A model generated the notes under the pieces. The model was given only the letters and a program-made list of their open reading frames with translations, ran no database searches and was not told the origin of the DNA. Source: CALGFH01 sp036003705 (GTDB lineage Bacteria > Actinomycetota > CALGFH01). Taken from it: a DNA stretch of 64,000 bases. Of this stretch, positions 31,029-41,338 are shown one piece after another (within the stretch, counting starts at the first letter, position 1; each line of letters begins with the position of its first letter). The stretch covers positions 1 to 64,000 of the forward strand of contig DASYSE010000066.1 of the NCBI GenBank assembly GCA_036003705.1, read 5' to 3'. The translations under genes were made by a program, and so were the position numbers.

Positions 31029-32278
31029 GCCTCCACCTCCAGCAGCACCTGCTGCAGGTGCCGCTCGTCGGTCCACTCGATCACCGTCGCGCCCAGCCGC
31101 TGGTAGCGGTGGCGCAGCGTCTCGCGCTCCAGGGCCCACAGGCGGTGGGCGAGCTCCCCCCAGTCGCCGGTCGCCCCGCCGGCGTGGGTCAGCGGGGAGA
31201 TGTCGACGACGGCCAGGTCGTAGCCGCGGGCCAGCAGGTCGAACAGGGCGGCGACGCCGCGCTCGTCGACCAGCGGGGTCAGCGCCACGATCAGGGCCTT
31301 GGCGGGCAGGGTCCGGGGCGGGAGGTGCCGGATCCCCTTCCAGGCCGCGGTCGCGAACACCTGGGTCTCCATCAGCGTGTCCAGCAGCCGGTAGAGGGCG
31401 GTCTGGCCGCCGCCCGGCTGCAGCCACTGCACGAAGCCGCCGAAGCTGACCAGCCCGACCCGGTCGCGCTGGCCGAGGTAGGCCGATGCCAGCGAGGCTG
31501 CCGCCCCGACAGCCAGGTCCAGGGTGCTGCCGGTGCTCCCGCGGACGTCGAGGAAGCTGTCGAGGAACAGGACGATGTCGGTGGTCCGCTCAGGATGGCG
31601 CTGGTTGACCATCAGCGCCCCCCGGCGGGCGGTGGCCCGCCAGTTGATCGAGCGGGGCCGGTCGCCGGGCAGGAACGGCCGCAGGTCGGCGAACTCGATG
31701 CCGTCGCCGCGCTGCCCGGACACGTGGCTGCCGGTGGAGACCTGGGTCTCGAACGGATGGACCAGCGCCCGCAACGCCTCGGGGACGGGGAAGACCTTGA
31801 CGGCGGCGTGCCGGTCCAGGTGACCTTCCCAGGTGAACAGCCGGAAGCGGTCGTGGGCCCGCAGGTGCGCGTCGCCCAGCCAGTAGGCACCCCAGCGGCG
31901 GCAGGTGAGCCGGACCGTGACGGTCCGCTCCTCCCCCGCCGCCAGGCGCACGGCCAGCGCCCAGGTGCGGCCGGTGCCGCCCGGGCCCTCCATCCCTGGG
32001 GGAACGACCAGCAGCACCTCGAGGCGGTCGACCGGGGTGACGGCGCGCAGGGCGACCTGGACGGTCAGCTCGTCGCCGACCAGCGCCCGCTCCCGGTCGA
32101 CGGTGACCTCGGCCCGCAGCTCGGGGTCGTGGGCGCCGGCCAGGCCGGCCACCACCAGCACGGCCAGGGGCGCGGCGGCCGCGACCAGCTCCGGGCGTCC
32201 GAGGGCCAGCCCGGCCAGCAGCGCCAGCGCGGCCACCCCGATGTAGGCGGCGATCTTGGCGCTGGGCCGGCGGGTCAC
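30995..32278 (-). CDS. DUF58 domain protein
   Basis: About 427 aa from GTG 32278 (VTRRPSAKIAAYIG). Two membrane helices lie at the N-terminus, followed by a beta-rich region. The DUF58 signature is GIEFADLRPFLPGDRPRSINWRATAR (broken here for reading: GIEFADLRPF, then GDRPRSINWRATA), followed by a von Willebrand A-like domain with VLFLDSFLDVRG as the metal-site strand. These proteins work with MoxR AAA ATPases as chaperone-like complexes. A longer frame from GTG 32329 is possible. The 99-nt gap to moxR is GC-rich and holds no gene. It overlaps the downstream membrane protein by 34 nt. Confidence 0.85.
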   Translation of the reverse strand: MTRRPSAKIAAYIGVAALALLAGLALGRPELVAAAAPLAVLVVAGLAGAHDPELRAEVTVDRERALVGDELTVQVALRAVTPVDRLEVLLVVPPGMEGPGGTGRTWALAVRLAAGEERTVTVRLTCRRWGAYWLGDAHLRAHDRFRLFTWEGHLDRHAAVKVFPVPEALRALVHPFETQVSTGSHVSGQRGDGIEFADLRPFLPGDRPRSINWRATARRGALMVNQRHPERTTDIVLFLDSFLDVRGSTGSTLDLAVGAAASLASAYLGQRDRVGLVSFGGFVQWLQPGGGQTALYRLLDTLMETQVFATAAWKGIRHLPPRTLPAKALIVALTPLVDERGVAALFDLLARGYDLAVVDISPLTHAGGATGDWGELAHRLWALERETLRHRYQRLGATVIEWTDERHLQQVLLEVEACRRRGGLAPR

Positions 32279-32377
32279 CGGTCGACCCGATTCACCAGGG
32301 CACCCGCATGGGAGCGCCGCCCGATCCACCGGGGCGGCCCTTCGGGGTTCCCCGGCGCCCTTCGGCGGACCCCTCCG

Positions 32378-33370
32378 TCATCCGCCCGGGCGGGACCGGG
32401 CGGCGGCCGGCTCGGCCTCCGGCGGCGGGGTCGGGACCTGCTCGAGCAGCTCGGCCACCACGTCCTCGGTGCGGACCCGGCGCACCCACAGCTCCGGCCG
32501 CAGGATCAGCCGGTGGGCGAGCGCGGGGACGGCCACCGCCTTGACGTCCTCGGGGGTGACGAAGTCGCGGCCGGAGAGGGCGGCCTTGGCCCTTGCCACC
32601 TTGAGCAGCGCGAGCGTCCCCCGGGGGCTGGCCCCGACCTGGACCCGGGGGCTGGCCCTGGTCGCCCCGACCAGCTCGACCATGTAGCGGCCGACGCTGG
32701 AGGCGACGTGGACGTCCTCGACCGCCCGCTGCATGCCGAGCACGTCGGCGGCCGTGGCCACCCTGGCCAGCTCCACCTCGTCGCCGGTCCGTTCCAGGCG
32801 GCGCTCCAGCATCCGCCATTCGGCGTCGGCCGAGGGGTAGCCGACCGACAGCCGCAGCAGGAACCGGTCCAGCTGGGCCTCGGGCAGCGGGTAGGTGCCT
32901 TCGTACTCGATCGGGTTCTGGGTGGCCACCACCAGGAACGGCCGCTCCAGGAGCCTGGTGACGCCGTCGATGGTCACCTGCCGCTCCTGCATCGCCTCCA
33001 GCAGCGCCGCCTGGGTCTTGGGCGGGGAGCGGTTGATCTCGTCGCCGAGCAGCAGGTTGGTGAACACCGGGCCGGGCCGGAACTCGAAGTCGCCGAGGCG
33101 CTGGCTGTAGATCGAGGAGCCGGTCACGTCCGAGGGCATCAGGTCGGGGGTGAACTGCACGCGGGAGAAGCGCAGCGAGGTCACCTGGGCGAAGGACCGG
33201 GCGATCAGGGTCTTGGCCAGGCCGGGGAAGTCGTCGAGAAGCACGTGGCCGTCGGCCAGCAGCCCGAGCAGCACCAGCTCGAGTGCGTCGCGCTTGCCGA
33301 CCACGGCCCGCTCGACCTCGTCGAGCACCCGTTCGGCCAGCCCGCGCAGGTCGGCGAGGTGCTGGCTCAC
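32378..33370 (-). CDS. MoxR-family AAA+ ATPase
   Basis: 330 aa from GTG 33370, overlapping the preceding stop by 4 nt. MoxR signatures: VGKRDALELVLLGLLADGHVLL, Walker A DDFPGLAKTLIAR, Walker B LLLGDEINRSPPKTQAALLEAM, sensor 1 VVATQNPIEYEGTYPLPEAQLDRF and the C-terminal lid with SGRDFVTPEDVKAVA. The Pro-Gly-Leu-Ala-Lys-Thr form of Walker A is normal for MoxR. MoxR and DUF58 proteins form a chaperone module for maturation of metal- or envelope-related complexes. The C-terminal 25 residues are Pro/Ala/Arg-rich. Partners flank it on both sides. Confidence 0.9.
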   Translation of the reverse strand: MSQHLADLRGLAERVLDEVERAVVGKRDALELVLLGLLADGHVLLDDFPGLAKTLIARSFAQVTSLRFSRVQFTPDLMPSDVTGSSIYSQRLGDFEFRPGPVFTNLLLGDEINRSPPKTQAALLEAMQERQVTIDGVTRLLERPFLVVATQNPIEYEGTYPLPEAQLDRFLLRLSVGYPSADAEWRMLERRLERTGDEVELARVATAADVLGMQRAVEDVHVASSVGRYMVELVGATRASPRVQVGASPRGTLALLKVARAKAALSGRDFVTPEDVKAVAVPALAHRLILRPELWVRRVRTEDVVAELLEQVPTPPPEAEPAAARSRPGG

Positions 33371-33930
33371 CGGGACCCCTCCCGATCCACCGGGGCGGCC
33401 GACCCCTCGGTGTCGATCCGTTCCAGGTTGGCGACCAGCTCGGCCAGGTCGTCGCGGGACAGGCCGGGGGCCTCCCGGTCCGGCAGGCTGCCGCTGTCGG
33501 GGCCGAGCAGCGCCCAGCCGGTCTCGCCGAGGGCGGCCCTGGCCGGCGCCGGGTCGCCGTCCAGGTCGACCGCGCGCGACCAGCGCAGCCGGTCGGCGGC
33601 CACCGGCCGCAGCTCCGGCCGCAGCCGGGTCTTGGCATGCAGGGCGCTGGCGCTGGAGAGCGCGAGCAGCCGCACCAGCCGGTCCAGCTCGGCCGGCGGC
33701 TTCGGCGCGGCCGGCCTGGCGGCCAGGGCGGCGTCGAACGGAGACGCCGGGGCTGGCGGGTAGGCCAGCCGCAGCCAGACGACCAGCAGGCGCACGCTGA
33801 GACCGCCCAGCACCAGCAGGTAGGTCGCGACCGCCAGCGGCCGCCGGGTCGGGATGAGCTGGATGACCGCGACCAGCGCCAAGCTGGCCCCGACCGCCAG
33901 CAGGGCCGCCCTGATCACCGCCCCGGTCAT
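33367..33930 (-). CDS. Hypothetical membrane protein between DUF4129 and MoxR
   Basis: 187 aa from ATG 33930, overlapping the genes on both sides by 4 nt. Two N-terminal membrane helices (AALLAVGASLALVAVI; ATYLLVLGGLSVRLLVV) are followed by a soluble domain of about 130 residues with helices LDRLVRLLALSSASAL and DDLAELVANLERID. No named family is recognised. Position and overlaps make it a component of the MoxR/DUF58/DUF4129 membrane module; similar small two-helix proteins occur in this place in other actinobacteria. Confidence 0.7.
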   Translation of the reverse strand: MTGAVIRAALLAVGASLALVAVIQLIPTRRPLAVATYLLVLGGLSVRLLVVWLRLAYPPAPASPFDAALAARPAAPKPPAELDRLVRLLALSSASALHAKTRLRPELRPVAADRLRWSRAVDLDGDPAPARAALGETGWALLGPDSGSLPDREAPGLSRDDLAELVANLERIDTEGSAAPVDREGSR

Positions 33931-34847
33931 GGTGGGCTCGCCGCCGCCGTGGCGTCGGCGAGCTCGACCGCCTCGGCGAGCTCCCGGCGGACGGCGCGCA
34001 GCGCGGCGATGGCCGCGTCGCGGTCGGCCCGGTCGATGGTGTGGTGACTGAACTTGGCCCGCTCGAACAGGTCGGTGAGGCGGTGCACGGAGGTGGGGCT
34101 GGCCCATGCCGCCTCCAGCACCCGGGCGGCGTACTCGAACGGGGCCTCGGCCGCCCGCCTGGGGAAGCCGACCGCGGCCAGGCCGCGCTCCATCCTGGCC
34201 CAGGCGGCGATCACCGCCCGGCGGGGGTCGGGCTCGCGCTCCAGGTCGTCGAGGGTGTCGTCGACCAGCTCGACCAGGCGCGCGGCCGGCGACCGGGGCG
34301 GGTGCCGGCCGCGCCGGTCGGCCAGCAGCTGGGCGGCCACGATGGCGATCATCGCCAGCAGGGCCGTGCCGGCGACGACCAGCGGCACCACCCCGGGGCT
34401 GGGCGGAGCGGTCGGCACCTCGATCGAGCTGGGCGGCGTCGGGGTGCTGGAGGGGGTGACCCGGTCAACCAGCCCGTCCAGCCCGAGCGGGTGCCGGAGC
34501 AGCCACAGGACCAGGATCACGGCCAGCGGCAGCAGCACGCCGAACGTGCTGTTGCGCCGGCGCCTGGGGCTGTTGGGGCGGTGGTGGGGCAGAAGGACCA
34601 TGACAGCCAGCAGCCCGGCGGCCACCATGGCCAGGAGGATGAGCAGCAGCAGGCTGTCGACCAGGTCGGCCGGGTAGCTGGGCCGGCCACGGCCGCTGCC
34701 CAGCGGGCCACGCAGGCTGCCCACCGCGACCAGGGCCAGCAGCAGGACGGCGGCGATGGCCGGCGGCGCCGCCGACGAGCCCAGCCTCCGGCGGGTCGCG
34801 CCGCGGCCAGGCGGCGTGCGCCGCTCCGGCTGCCTGTCCTCCGCCAC
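33927..34847 (-). CDS. DUF4129 domain membrane protein
   Basis: 306 aa from GTG 34847. About four membrane helices lie at residues 25-170, with a Ser/Thr/Pro-rich external loop (VTPSSTPTPPSSIEVPTAP). The C-terminal soluble part carries the DUF4129 pattern: RAVIAAWARMERGLAAVGFPR, EYAARVLEAA and LTDLFERAKFSHHTID. DUF4129 proteins occur with MoxR and DUF58 and often with a transglutaminase; none is present here. It is the first gene of the operon. The upstream gap holds an 89-bp imperfect direct repeat. Confidence 0.85.
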   Translation of the reverse strand: MAEDRQPERRTPPGRGATRRRLGSSAAPPAIAAVLLLALVAVGSLRGPLGSGRGRPSYPADLVDSLLLLILLAMVAAGLLAVMVLLPHHRPNSPRRRRNSTFGVLLPLAVILVLWLLRHPLGLDGLVDRVTPSSTPTPPSSIEVPTAPPSPGVVPLVVAGTALLAMIAIVAAQLLADRRGRHPPRSPAARLVELVDDTLDDLEREPDPRRAVIAAWARMERGLAAVGFPRRAAEAPFEYAARVLEAAWASPTSVHRLTDLFERAKFSHHTIDRADRDAAIAALRAVRRELAEAVELADATAAASPP

Positions 34848-34895
34848 GCGCTCCCTCGCCGCCTTGGTCCCACCCCCGGTGCGCCCATCGTCCCA

Positions 34896-35066
34896 CAGTT
34901 GCGGGAGGCTCCGCCCCCCTGCATGCCCCGCGCTCGCCGCTGCCGGTGGTCGGTCCCTGCACCCTCAGCCCACGACCGGCGAGCCAGCTGCGGGGGCTCC
35001 GCCCCCTGCCATGCCCCCACTCGCCGCTGCCGGTGATCCGTCCCTCCACCCTCGGCTCACGACCGG
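34896..35066. repeat. Imperfect 89-bp direct repeat (two copies) with hairpins
   Basis: 34896-34978 and 34985-35066 align along their length (CAGTTGCGGGAGGCTCCGCC versus CAGCTGCGGGGGCTCCGCCC; both end CCCACGACCGG or CTCACGACCGG). Each copy contains a GGGGGCTCCGCCCCC-type hairpin. They fill the gap between the aminotransferase stop (35070) and the DUF4129 start, both on the minus strand. Confidence 0.85.
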
Positions 35067-35069
35067 TGC

Positions 35070-36377
35070 TCAGGCGGTGGCGGCCTCGACGGCGCTTGCG
35101 GTCAGGTCGACCATCTCGTCGACCTCGGCGTCGGTGACCACCAGCGGTGGGCCGAGCATGACGAGGTCGCCGTCGACGCCGTCGGCGCAGCCGGTGGACC
35201 AGTACAGCAGCAGGCCGCGGTCGCGGGCGGCCGCGACCACGCGCTCGGCGACCCGCGCCGGCCGCGGGAACGGCGCCCTGGTGACCCGGTCGGCGACCAG
35301 CTCGACGGCCACCATCAGCCCCAGGCCGCGGATGTCACCGGCGGCCGGATGGCCGGCGAGCCGCGCCTCCAGCCCGGCCCGCAGCCGCTTGCCCCTGGTC
35401 TCGGCCGCCTCCACCAGCCGGCGCTCCCGCAGCACCCGCAGCACCGCCCGGCCGGCGGCGGCGCCGACCACATGGTGGGAATAGGTGAGGCCGTGGGTGA
35501 AGCCGCCCTCCCCGATGGTGTCGTGGACCTCCCCGGAGGCGACCGCCAGACCGAGCGGCCAGTACCCGGAGGCGGCTCCCTTGGCCAGGACCAGGATGTC
35601 GGGCCTGACCGCCCAGTGGTCGCAGGCGAACCAGCGTCCGGTGCGGCCGAACCCGGTCATGACCTCGTCGGCGATCAGCAGGACCCCGTGGCGGCGGCAG
35701 ACCTCGGTCACCGCCGGCCAGTAGTCGTCGGGCGGGACGGCCGCGCCCAGCCCGGCCCCGGCGACCGGCTCGGCCACGAACGCGGCCACCGTGCCCGGCC
35801 CCGAGGCCAGGATCTCCTGCTCCAGAGCCTCGGCGTAGCGGCCGCCGCAGCCGACCGGGTGGGTGTCGGGGAACGGGCAGCGGTACTCGTAGGCGGCGAG
35901 GGTGTGGCCGGCCAGGCCGAGCCAGGGCAGGTAGGGCCGGCGCAGCGGCTCGCGGCCCCCGGCGTCCAGCGCCCCCCTGGTGTTGCCGTGGTAGCTGCCC
36001 CGGCGGCCGATCACCCGATGGCGGTCCTCGCCGCGGGCCAGGTGGTAGGCGCGGGCCATCTTCAGCGCGGTCTCGATCGCCTCGCTCCCGCCCGACACCG
36101 GGTAGGTGCGGGCGTCGTCCACGGGCACCAGCCCGGCCAGCTCCTCGGCGTAGGCCTCCAGCGCCTCGGAGGTGAACATGGTGCCGTGGGCGTAGGCGAC
36201 CCGCCCCATCTGGTCGAAGATGGCCTCGGCCACCGAGGCGTCGCCGTGGCCGATGCCGACGACGATCGCCCCGCCGGCCCCGTCCAGATAGCGGCGACCC
36301 TCGGTGTCCCAGAGCTCGCAGCCGCTGGCCCTGGCCACCGTCGGCAGCCCGCTCCCCCTGGCGAACAGGTGGCTCAC
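35070..36377 (-). CDS. PLP-dependent class III (omega) aminotransferase 2
   Basis: 435 aa from GTG 36377. Class III aminotransferase signatures: YLDGAGGAIVVGIGHG, SGGSEAIETALKMARAYH, RRGSYHGNTRGALDAGG, LIADEVMTGFGRTG and the Schiff-base Lys in LVLAKGAASGYWPLG. It is similar to the large group annotated as aspartate aminotransferase family/omega-amino acid:pyruvate transaminases. A CPFPDTHPVGCGGRY insert is present. It follows the CoA-transferase genes but is separated from them by a strong hairpin (36409-36458), so it could be an independent unit. The amine donor is unknown. Confidence 0.87.
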   Translation of the reverse strand: MSHLFARGSGLPTVARASGCELWDTEGRRYLDGAGGAIVVGIGHGDASVAEAIFDQMGRVAYAHGTMFTSEALEAYAEELAGLVPVDDARTYPVSGGSEAIETALKMARAYHLARGEDRHRVIGRRGSYHGNTRGALDAGGREPLRRPYLPWLGLAGHTLAAYEYRCPFPDTHPVGCGGRYAEALEQEILASGPGTVAAFVAEPVAGAGLGAAVPPDDYWPAVTEVCRRHGVLLIADEVMTGFGRTGRWFACDHWAVRPDILVLAKGAASGYWPLGLAVASGEVHDTIGEGGFTHGLTYSHHVVGAAAGRAVLRVLRERRLVEAAETRGKRLRAGLEARLAGHPAAGDIRGLGLMVAVELVADRVTRAPFPRPARVAERVVAAARDRGLLLYWSTGCADGVDGDLVMLGPPLVVTDAEVDEMVDLTASAVEAATA

Positions 36378-36408
36378 CTCGGCCCCTCACGGTGAGGATC
36401 GTTGCCGG

Positions 36409-36458
36409 CCGGCTCTTGGGGGGGTCCGGGGGGGAGGACTCCCCTCCGGATGAGCCGG
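36409..36458 (-). terminator. Large intercistronic hairpin after the CoA-transferase genes
   Basis: Outer arms CCGGCTC/GAGCCGG and inner arms TCCGGGGGGGAG/CTCCCCTCCGGA (one mismatch) pair into a hairpin of about 50 nt. It lies 26 nt after the beta-subunit stop on the minus strand. There is no U-run, so it may be a terminator of the GC-rich type, an RNA stabiliser or a REP-like element. Confidence 0.6.
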
Positions 36459-36483
36459 GGACCGCCTCGAGTGCATGTCTGTC

Positions 36484-37350
36484 TCACCTCGTCACATACA
36501 CCCCCTGGGGGTCGAGCTCCTCCCGGATGAGGCGCAGCTCCTCGTCGGTCGGGTCGGGGGTGACCTGCAGGTCGCCGGCCAGCTTGAGGTCCCAGCCGGT
36601 GGCGGCGCGGACGTCGTCGACCCGCACCCCCGGGTGGATGGCGGCCAGGCACATCTCTCCGGTGTCGGGGTCGAAGCCGTAGCGGCCGAGGTCGGTGACC
36701 ACCACCGACGGGCCGAGGCCCTGCCAGCCCTTGGCGGCCCGCAGGGCGGCCCCGCCGAGGTTGCCTGGGCTGGTCCGGAAGTCGATCCGCTCGACGAACG
36801 AGCGGGCCGACTGGCGCATGAGCACGAACACCTCGCGGGCGTTGATGGCGATCTCGCAGGCGCCGCCCGACCCGGGCAGCCGGACCTTGGGCTGCTGGTA
36901 GTCGCCGATCACGGTGGTGTTGATGTTGCCGAACCGGTCGAGCTGGGCGGCGCCGAGGAAGCCGACGTCGACCAGCCCGCCCTGGAGGTAGTAGGAGAAC
37001 AGCTCCACCATGCTCATGGCCGCGGTCGCCCCGGTGACCAGGCACGGGTCGCCGATCGACAGGGGCAGCCGGGCAGGCCTCGCGCCGTAGACGCCCGACT
37101 CGTAGATCAGCTCGATGTCGGGCGCGACCGTCCGCTGGGCCAGGGCGACGGCGATGTTGGGCAGCCCGATGCCGACGAAGCACACCCGCCGCCCGGCCAG
37201 CGCCCGCGCCCCGGCCACCACCAGCATCTCGTTCCTGGACCAGTCCCGTCCCTGCGGGGGGCTGCCGCTTCGCCCCTTCAGCCCCCCGGACCCCCCGCCC
37301 ATCAGCGGTAGTCCCCTTCGCCCCTTCAGCCCCCCGGAGCCCCCGCCCAT
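36484..37350 (-). CDS. CoA-transferase beta subunit (GctB/IpdB-like)
   Basis: 288 aa from ATG 37350, which overlaps the alpha stop (TGATG). Family I CoA-transferase beta chain: RRVCFVGIGLPNIAVALAQ, then ELIYESGVYGARPARLPL, in which the Glu of YESG is the predicted catalytic residue that forms the CoA thioester. QLDRFGNINTTVIGDYQQPKVRLPG is typical of the glutaconate CoA-transferase/IpdB subgroup. The first 32 residues are two copies of MGGGSGGLKGR-xxGxxx, encoded by a 48-bp duplication; the family domain only starts near NEMLVVAGARAL. IpdAB members are hydrolases in steroid degradation, so a transferase reaction is not certain. It acts with the alpha subunit just upstream. Confidence 0.85.
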   Translation of the reverse strand: MGGGSGGLKGRRGLPLMGGGSGGLKGRSGSPPQGRDWSRNEMLVVAGARALAGRRVCFVGIGLPNIAVALAQRTVAPDIELIYESGVYGARPARLPLSIGDPCLVTGATAAMSMVELFSYYLQGGLVDVGFLGAAQLDRFGNINTTVIGDYQQPKVRLPGSGGACEIAINAREVFVLMRQSARSFVERIDFRTSPGNLGGAALRAAKGWQGLGPSVVVTDLGRYGFDPDTGEMCLAAIHPGVRVDDVRAATGWDLKLAGDLQVTPDPTDEELRLIREELDPQGVYVTR

Positions 37351-37366
37351 CAGCGGTAGTCCCCGT
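37271..37366 (-). repeat. 48-bp tandem duplication across the CoA-transferase alpha/beta junction
   Basis: Copies 37271-37318 and 37319-37366 differ at only two positions. On the coding strand each copy holds GACTACCGCTGATGGGC-like sequence: the alpha end (DYR), the stop and the beta start. Thus both the stop and the start are duplicated; the inner copy is read through in the beta frame as GLPLMGGG. Confidence 0.93.
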
Positions 37367-38361
37367 AGTCGACCGCGCCGGACAGGGCCGGGGCCGGGGT
37401 CAGCTCGGCCCAGCGCTCGGCGCCGAGCTTGTCCACGTACTCCTGGTGGGTCGCGGTGCCGTGGACCCACTCGTCCAGCCAGGCGGCAAGGCGCCGCGGG
37501 TCGCGGCTGATCTGGTCCCATTCCAGGTAGAAGCGGTTGTCGCGGTCGTAGTAGCCCTGGGCGTAGGAGGGGTGGGCGCCGCGCGGGCAGACGACCACCG
37601 CGTCGACCTTGATGCCGGGGATCAGGGTCCGGTTGGGGTCGGCCCGCACGACCTCCTCGGCGACCAGCTCCTCGACGACCACGATCACCCGGCCGGCCGC
37701 GAACGCCGCCTCCTTCTGGCAGCCGGTCAGCCCCCAGATCTGGGTGTTGCCGGCCGCATCGGCCCGCTGGGCGCCGACAATGGCCACGTCGGGGTTGAGC
37801 GGCGGCACCGCGAACACCGGCTCGCCGCCGAACGGGGAGGTGACCGGACGGATGTTGGGGTTGACCCGGGGCAGGTCGGTCTCGAAGTAGGACCGCAGCG
37901 GCCAGAACGGCAGCTTGGCGGCGCCGGCGGTGTAGCGCCCGACCATCCCGAAGTGGCTGTACTCCTCCAGCTCCAGCGGGGCCGGGTCATGGTGCTCGAC
38001 CCGCCGCCGGATGGCGTGCAGCGACCCCACCCCCGGGTTGCCCATCCAGGAGAAGACCAGCTTGCGCGCCACCCCTGCCGCGACCATCTGGTCGTAGACG
38101 ACATCGGGGGTGAGCCGGCACAGGGTCAGGTCGCGGCGCCGCTGGCGGATCACCTCGTGCCCGGCCGCGAACGAGATCAGATGCGTGAAGCCTTCGATGG
38201 CCAGGGTGTCGCCGTCGCGGACCAGCTCCGAGATGGCGTCGTGCATGCTGGCGACCTTGCTGGCACCTCGACCAACCGCGGTCCCCGGTCCACGTGGGGG
38301 GAGCCCCGGCTCCCCTCCACCGCCACCCGGGAGCGCCGGCGCCATGGTCGGCCGACCCGCT

Positions 38362-38369
<8 letters not shown>
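37350..38369 (-). CDS. CoA-transferase alpha subunit (GctA/IpdA-like)
   Basis: Up to 339 aa from GTG 38369, which overlaps the aminotransferase stop by 8 nt. Homology to glutaconate CoA-transferase alpha chains seems to begin at SKVASMHDAISELVRDGD, near residue 37, then DTLAIEGFTHL, LVFSWMGNPGVGS, PFGGEPVFAVPPLNPDVAI and ADAAGNTQIWG. The first 36 residues (Gly/Pro-rich) are translated from a hairpin element that also occurs between genes at 53.5 kb, so the real start may be ATG 38246 (MHDAIS) or ATG 38345. With the beta subunit it should move CoA between acids, or hydrolyse a cyclic acyl-CoA as IpdAB does. Operon context with aminotransferase and ALDH favours a dicarboxylate such as glutarate. 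Confidence 0.82.
38284..38369 (-). repeat. Intercistronic hairpin element, copy A
   Basis: It resembles 53543-53632 over about 90 nt, with the shared block GTGGGGGGAGC[C/T]CCGGCTCC plus CCTCCACCGCCA. The hairpin GGGGAGC-loop-GCTCCCC lies at 38298-38315. In both places the element sits between the stop of one minus-strand gene and the domain start of the next. Confidence 0.78.
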
Positions 38370-39710
<1,341 letters not shown>

Positions 39711-39714
<4 letters not shown>

Positions 39715-41270
39715 CCGACCACCGTCTGCGACTGCTCGCGCATGAACTGCTGCACGTAGTACGGGCCGCCGCCGGCCTTGCCGGAGCTGCCCGACCCCTT
39801 CCAGCCGCCGAACGGCTGCACGCCCGGCCAGGCGCCGGTGGTGGCGCCGGCCTTGCGGTTGACGTAGACGACCCCGGCCTGGATCCGGTCGAGGAACCGG
39901 TCGACCTCGGCCTCGTCGCCAGAGTAGAAGCCGGCGGTCAGGCCGTATTCGGTGTCGTTGGCCAGCTCCATCGCCTCGTCGATCGAGTCCACCGGGGCAA
40001 CGGCCACGAACGGCACGAACAGCTCGTCCTTGAACAACCGGTGGTCGGCGGGCAGGTCGGCGACCACCGTCGGGGCGACGTAGTTGCCGTCGGGCAGGTC
40101 GTCGCCATTGAGCACCTCGCCGCCGGCGAGCACGCGGCCCTCCTTGCGCGCCTCCCTGACGGCCTGCTTGAACCGGTCGACCGCCTGCTCGTCGATCACC
40201 GGGCCCATGTAGACGTCGCGGTCCAGCGGGTCGCCGACCCGGAGCTGGGTGGCCCGGTCGGCCAGCCGGCCGGTGAACTCCCCGGCCACCGCCCGCTCCA
40301 CGTACACCCGCGAGCAGGCCGAGCACTTCTGGCCCGAGAAGCCGAACGCCGACCGGAGCACGCCCTCGGCGGCCAGGTCCAGATCGGCCTTGGCCGACAC
40401 GATGGCCGGGTTCTTGCCGCCCATCTCGCAGATCGCCGGCCGGGGGATGCCCTTGGAGAACTCCTTGTAGATCTTCATGCCGACCGCGTAGGAGCCGGTG
40501 AAGGTGATGCCGTCGATGCCCGGGTGGTCGACCACCAGCTTGCCCACCTCGTCGCCGCCGGGCAGCAGGTGGAAGGCGCCGGCGGGCAGGCCGGCGTCGC
40601 GCAGGCAGACGTACAGCTGGTAGGCGGTGAACGAGCCCTGCGGGGAGGGCTTGAGCACCACCGTGTTGCCGGCGGCCAGGGCCCCGCCGGCCGGCCCGGC
40701 GGCCAGGGCCATGGGGAAGTTGAACGGGCTGATCACCGCCCACACGCCGTACGGCTTGAGCACCGACCGGGTGTGCTCGTCGGCCGACAGCTGGCCCATC
40801 CTGCGGGCGAACCCGTCGTTGTCGTCCAGCTGCTGGCAGTAGTAGCGGATCAGGTCGGCCGACTCCTCGACGTCGCCGAGGGCCTCCAGCCGGTTCTTGC
40901 CGACCTCCATGGTCATCAGGGCGGCCAGCTCGTTGGAGCGCTCGCTGATCAGGTCGGCGGCCCGGCGCAGCAGCGCCACCCGCTCCTGCCACGGCATGCC
41001 CGACCAGGCCGGGAAGGTGGCCTTGGCGGCGGTGACGGCGTCGTCGACGTCGCGCTCGCTGGCCGAGTGGACTTCTGCCAGCTCCAGCTTGGCGTCGTTG
41101 GGGCTGCCCAGCATGAAGGTCTCGCCGTCGGTGCGGGGCTGGCCGTCGACGACCGTGGGGATGGTCTGGCCGACCCAGGCCCTGGCCGTCTTCAGGCCCT
41201 CCTCGTAGGCGGCGTGCAGTTCCTCGTTGTCGGCCGAGAGGGTGGCGTAGGTGACCCGGAACTTGGCCAT
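39711..41270 (-). CDS. Aldehyde dehydrogenase (P5C dehydrogenase-like)
   Basis: 519 aa, ATG 41270 with GAAGGGAGCACCACC. It is an NAD(P)-dependent aldehyde dehydrogenase: cofactor segment VISPFNFPMALAAGPAGGAL, FTGSYAVGMKIY, the catalytic Glu in ICEMGGKNPAIV and the catalytic Cys in FSGQKCSACSRVYV. The sequence is close to 1-pyrroline-5-carboxylate dehydrogenases (RocA type) that oxidise glutamate semialdehyde. In this operon the substrate may be the semialdehyde made by the next gene's aminotransferase (succinate or glutarate semialdehyde). It is the first gene of the operon; the 68-nt leader to the next gene holds no clear motif. Confidence 0.88.
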
Positions 41271-41338
41271 GGTGGTGCTCCCTTCGATGGGCGGCGCGCT
41301 GCTTCAGGTTGCCGTCGGAGACGAGTCTACCTGGGGTG

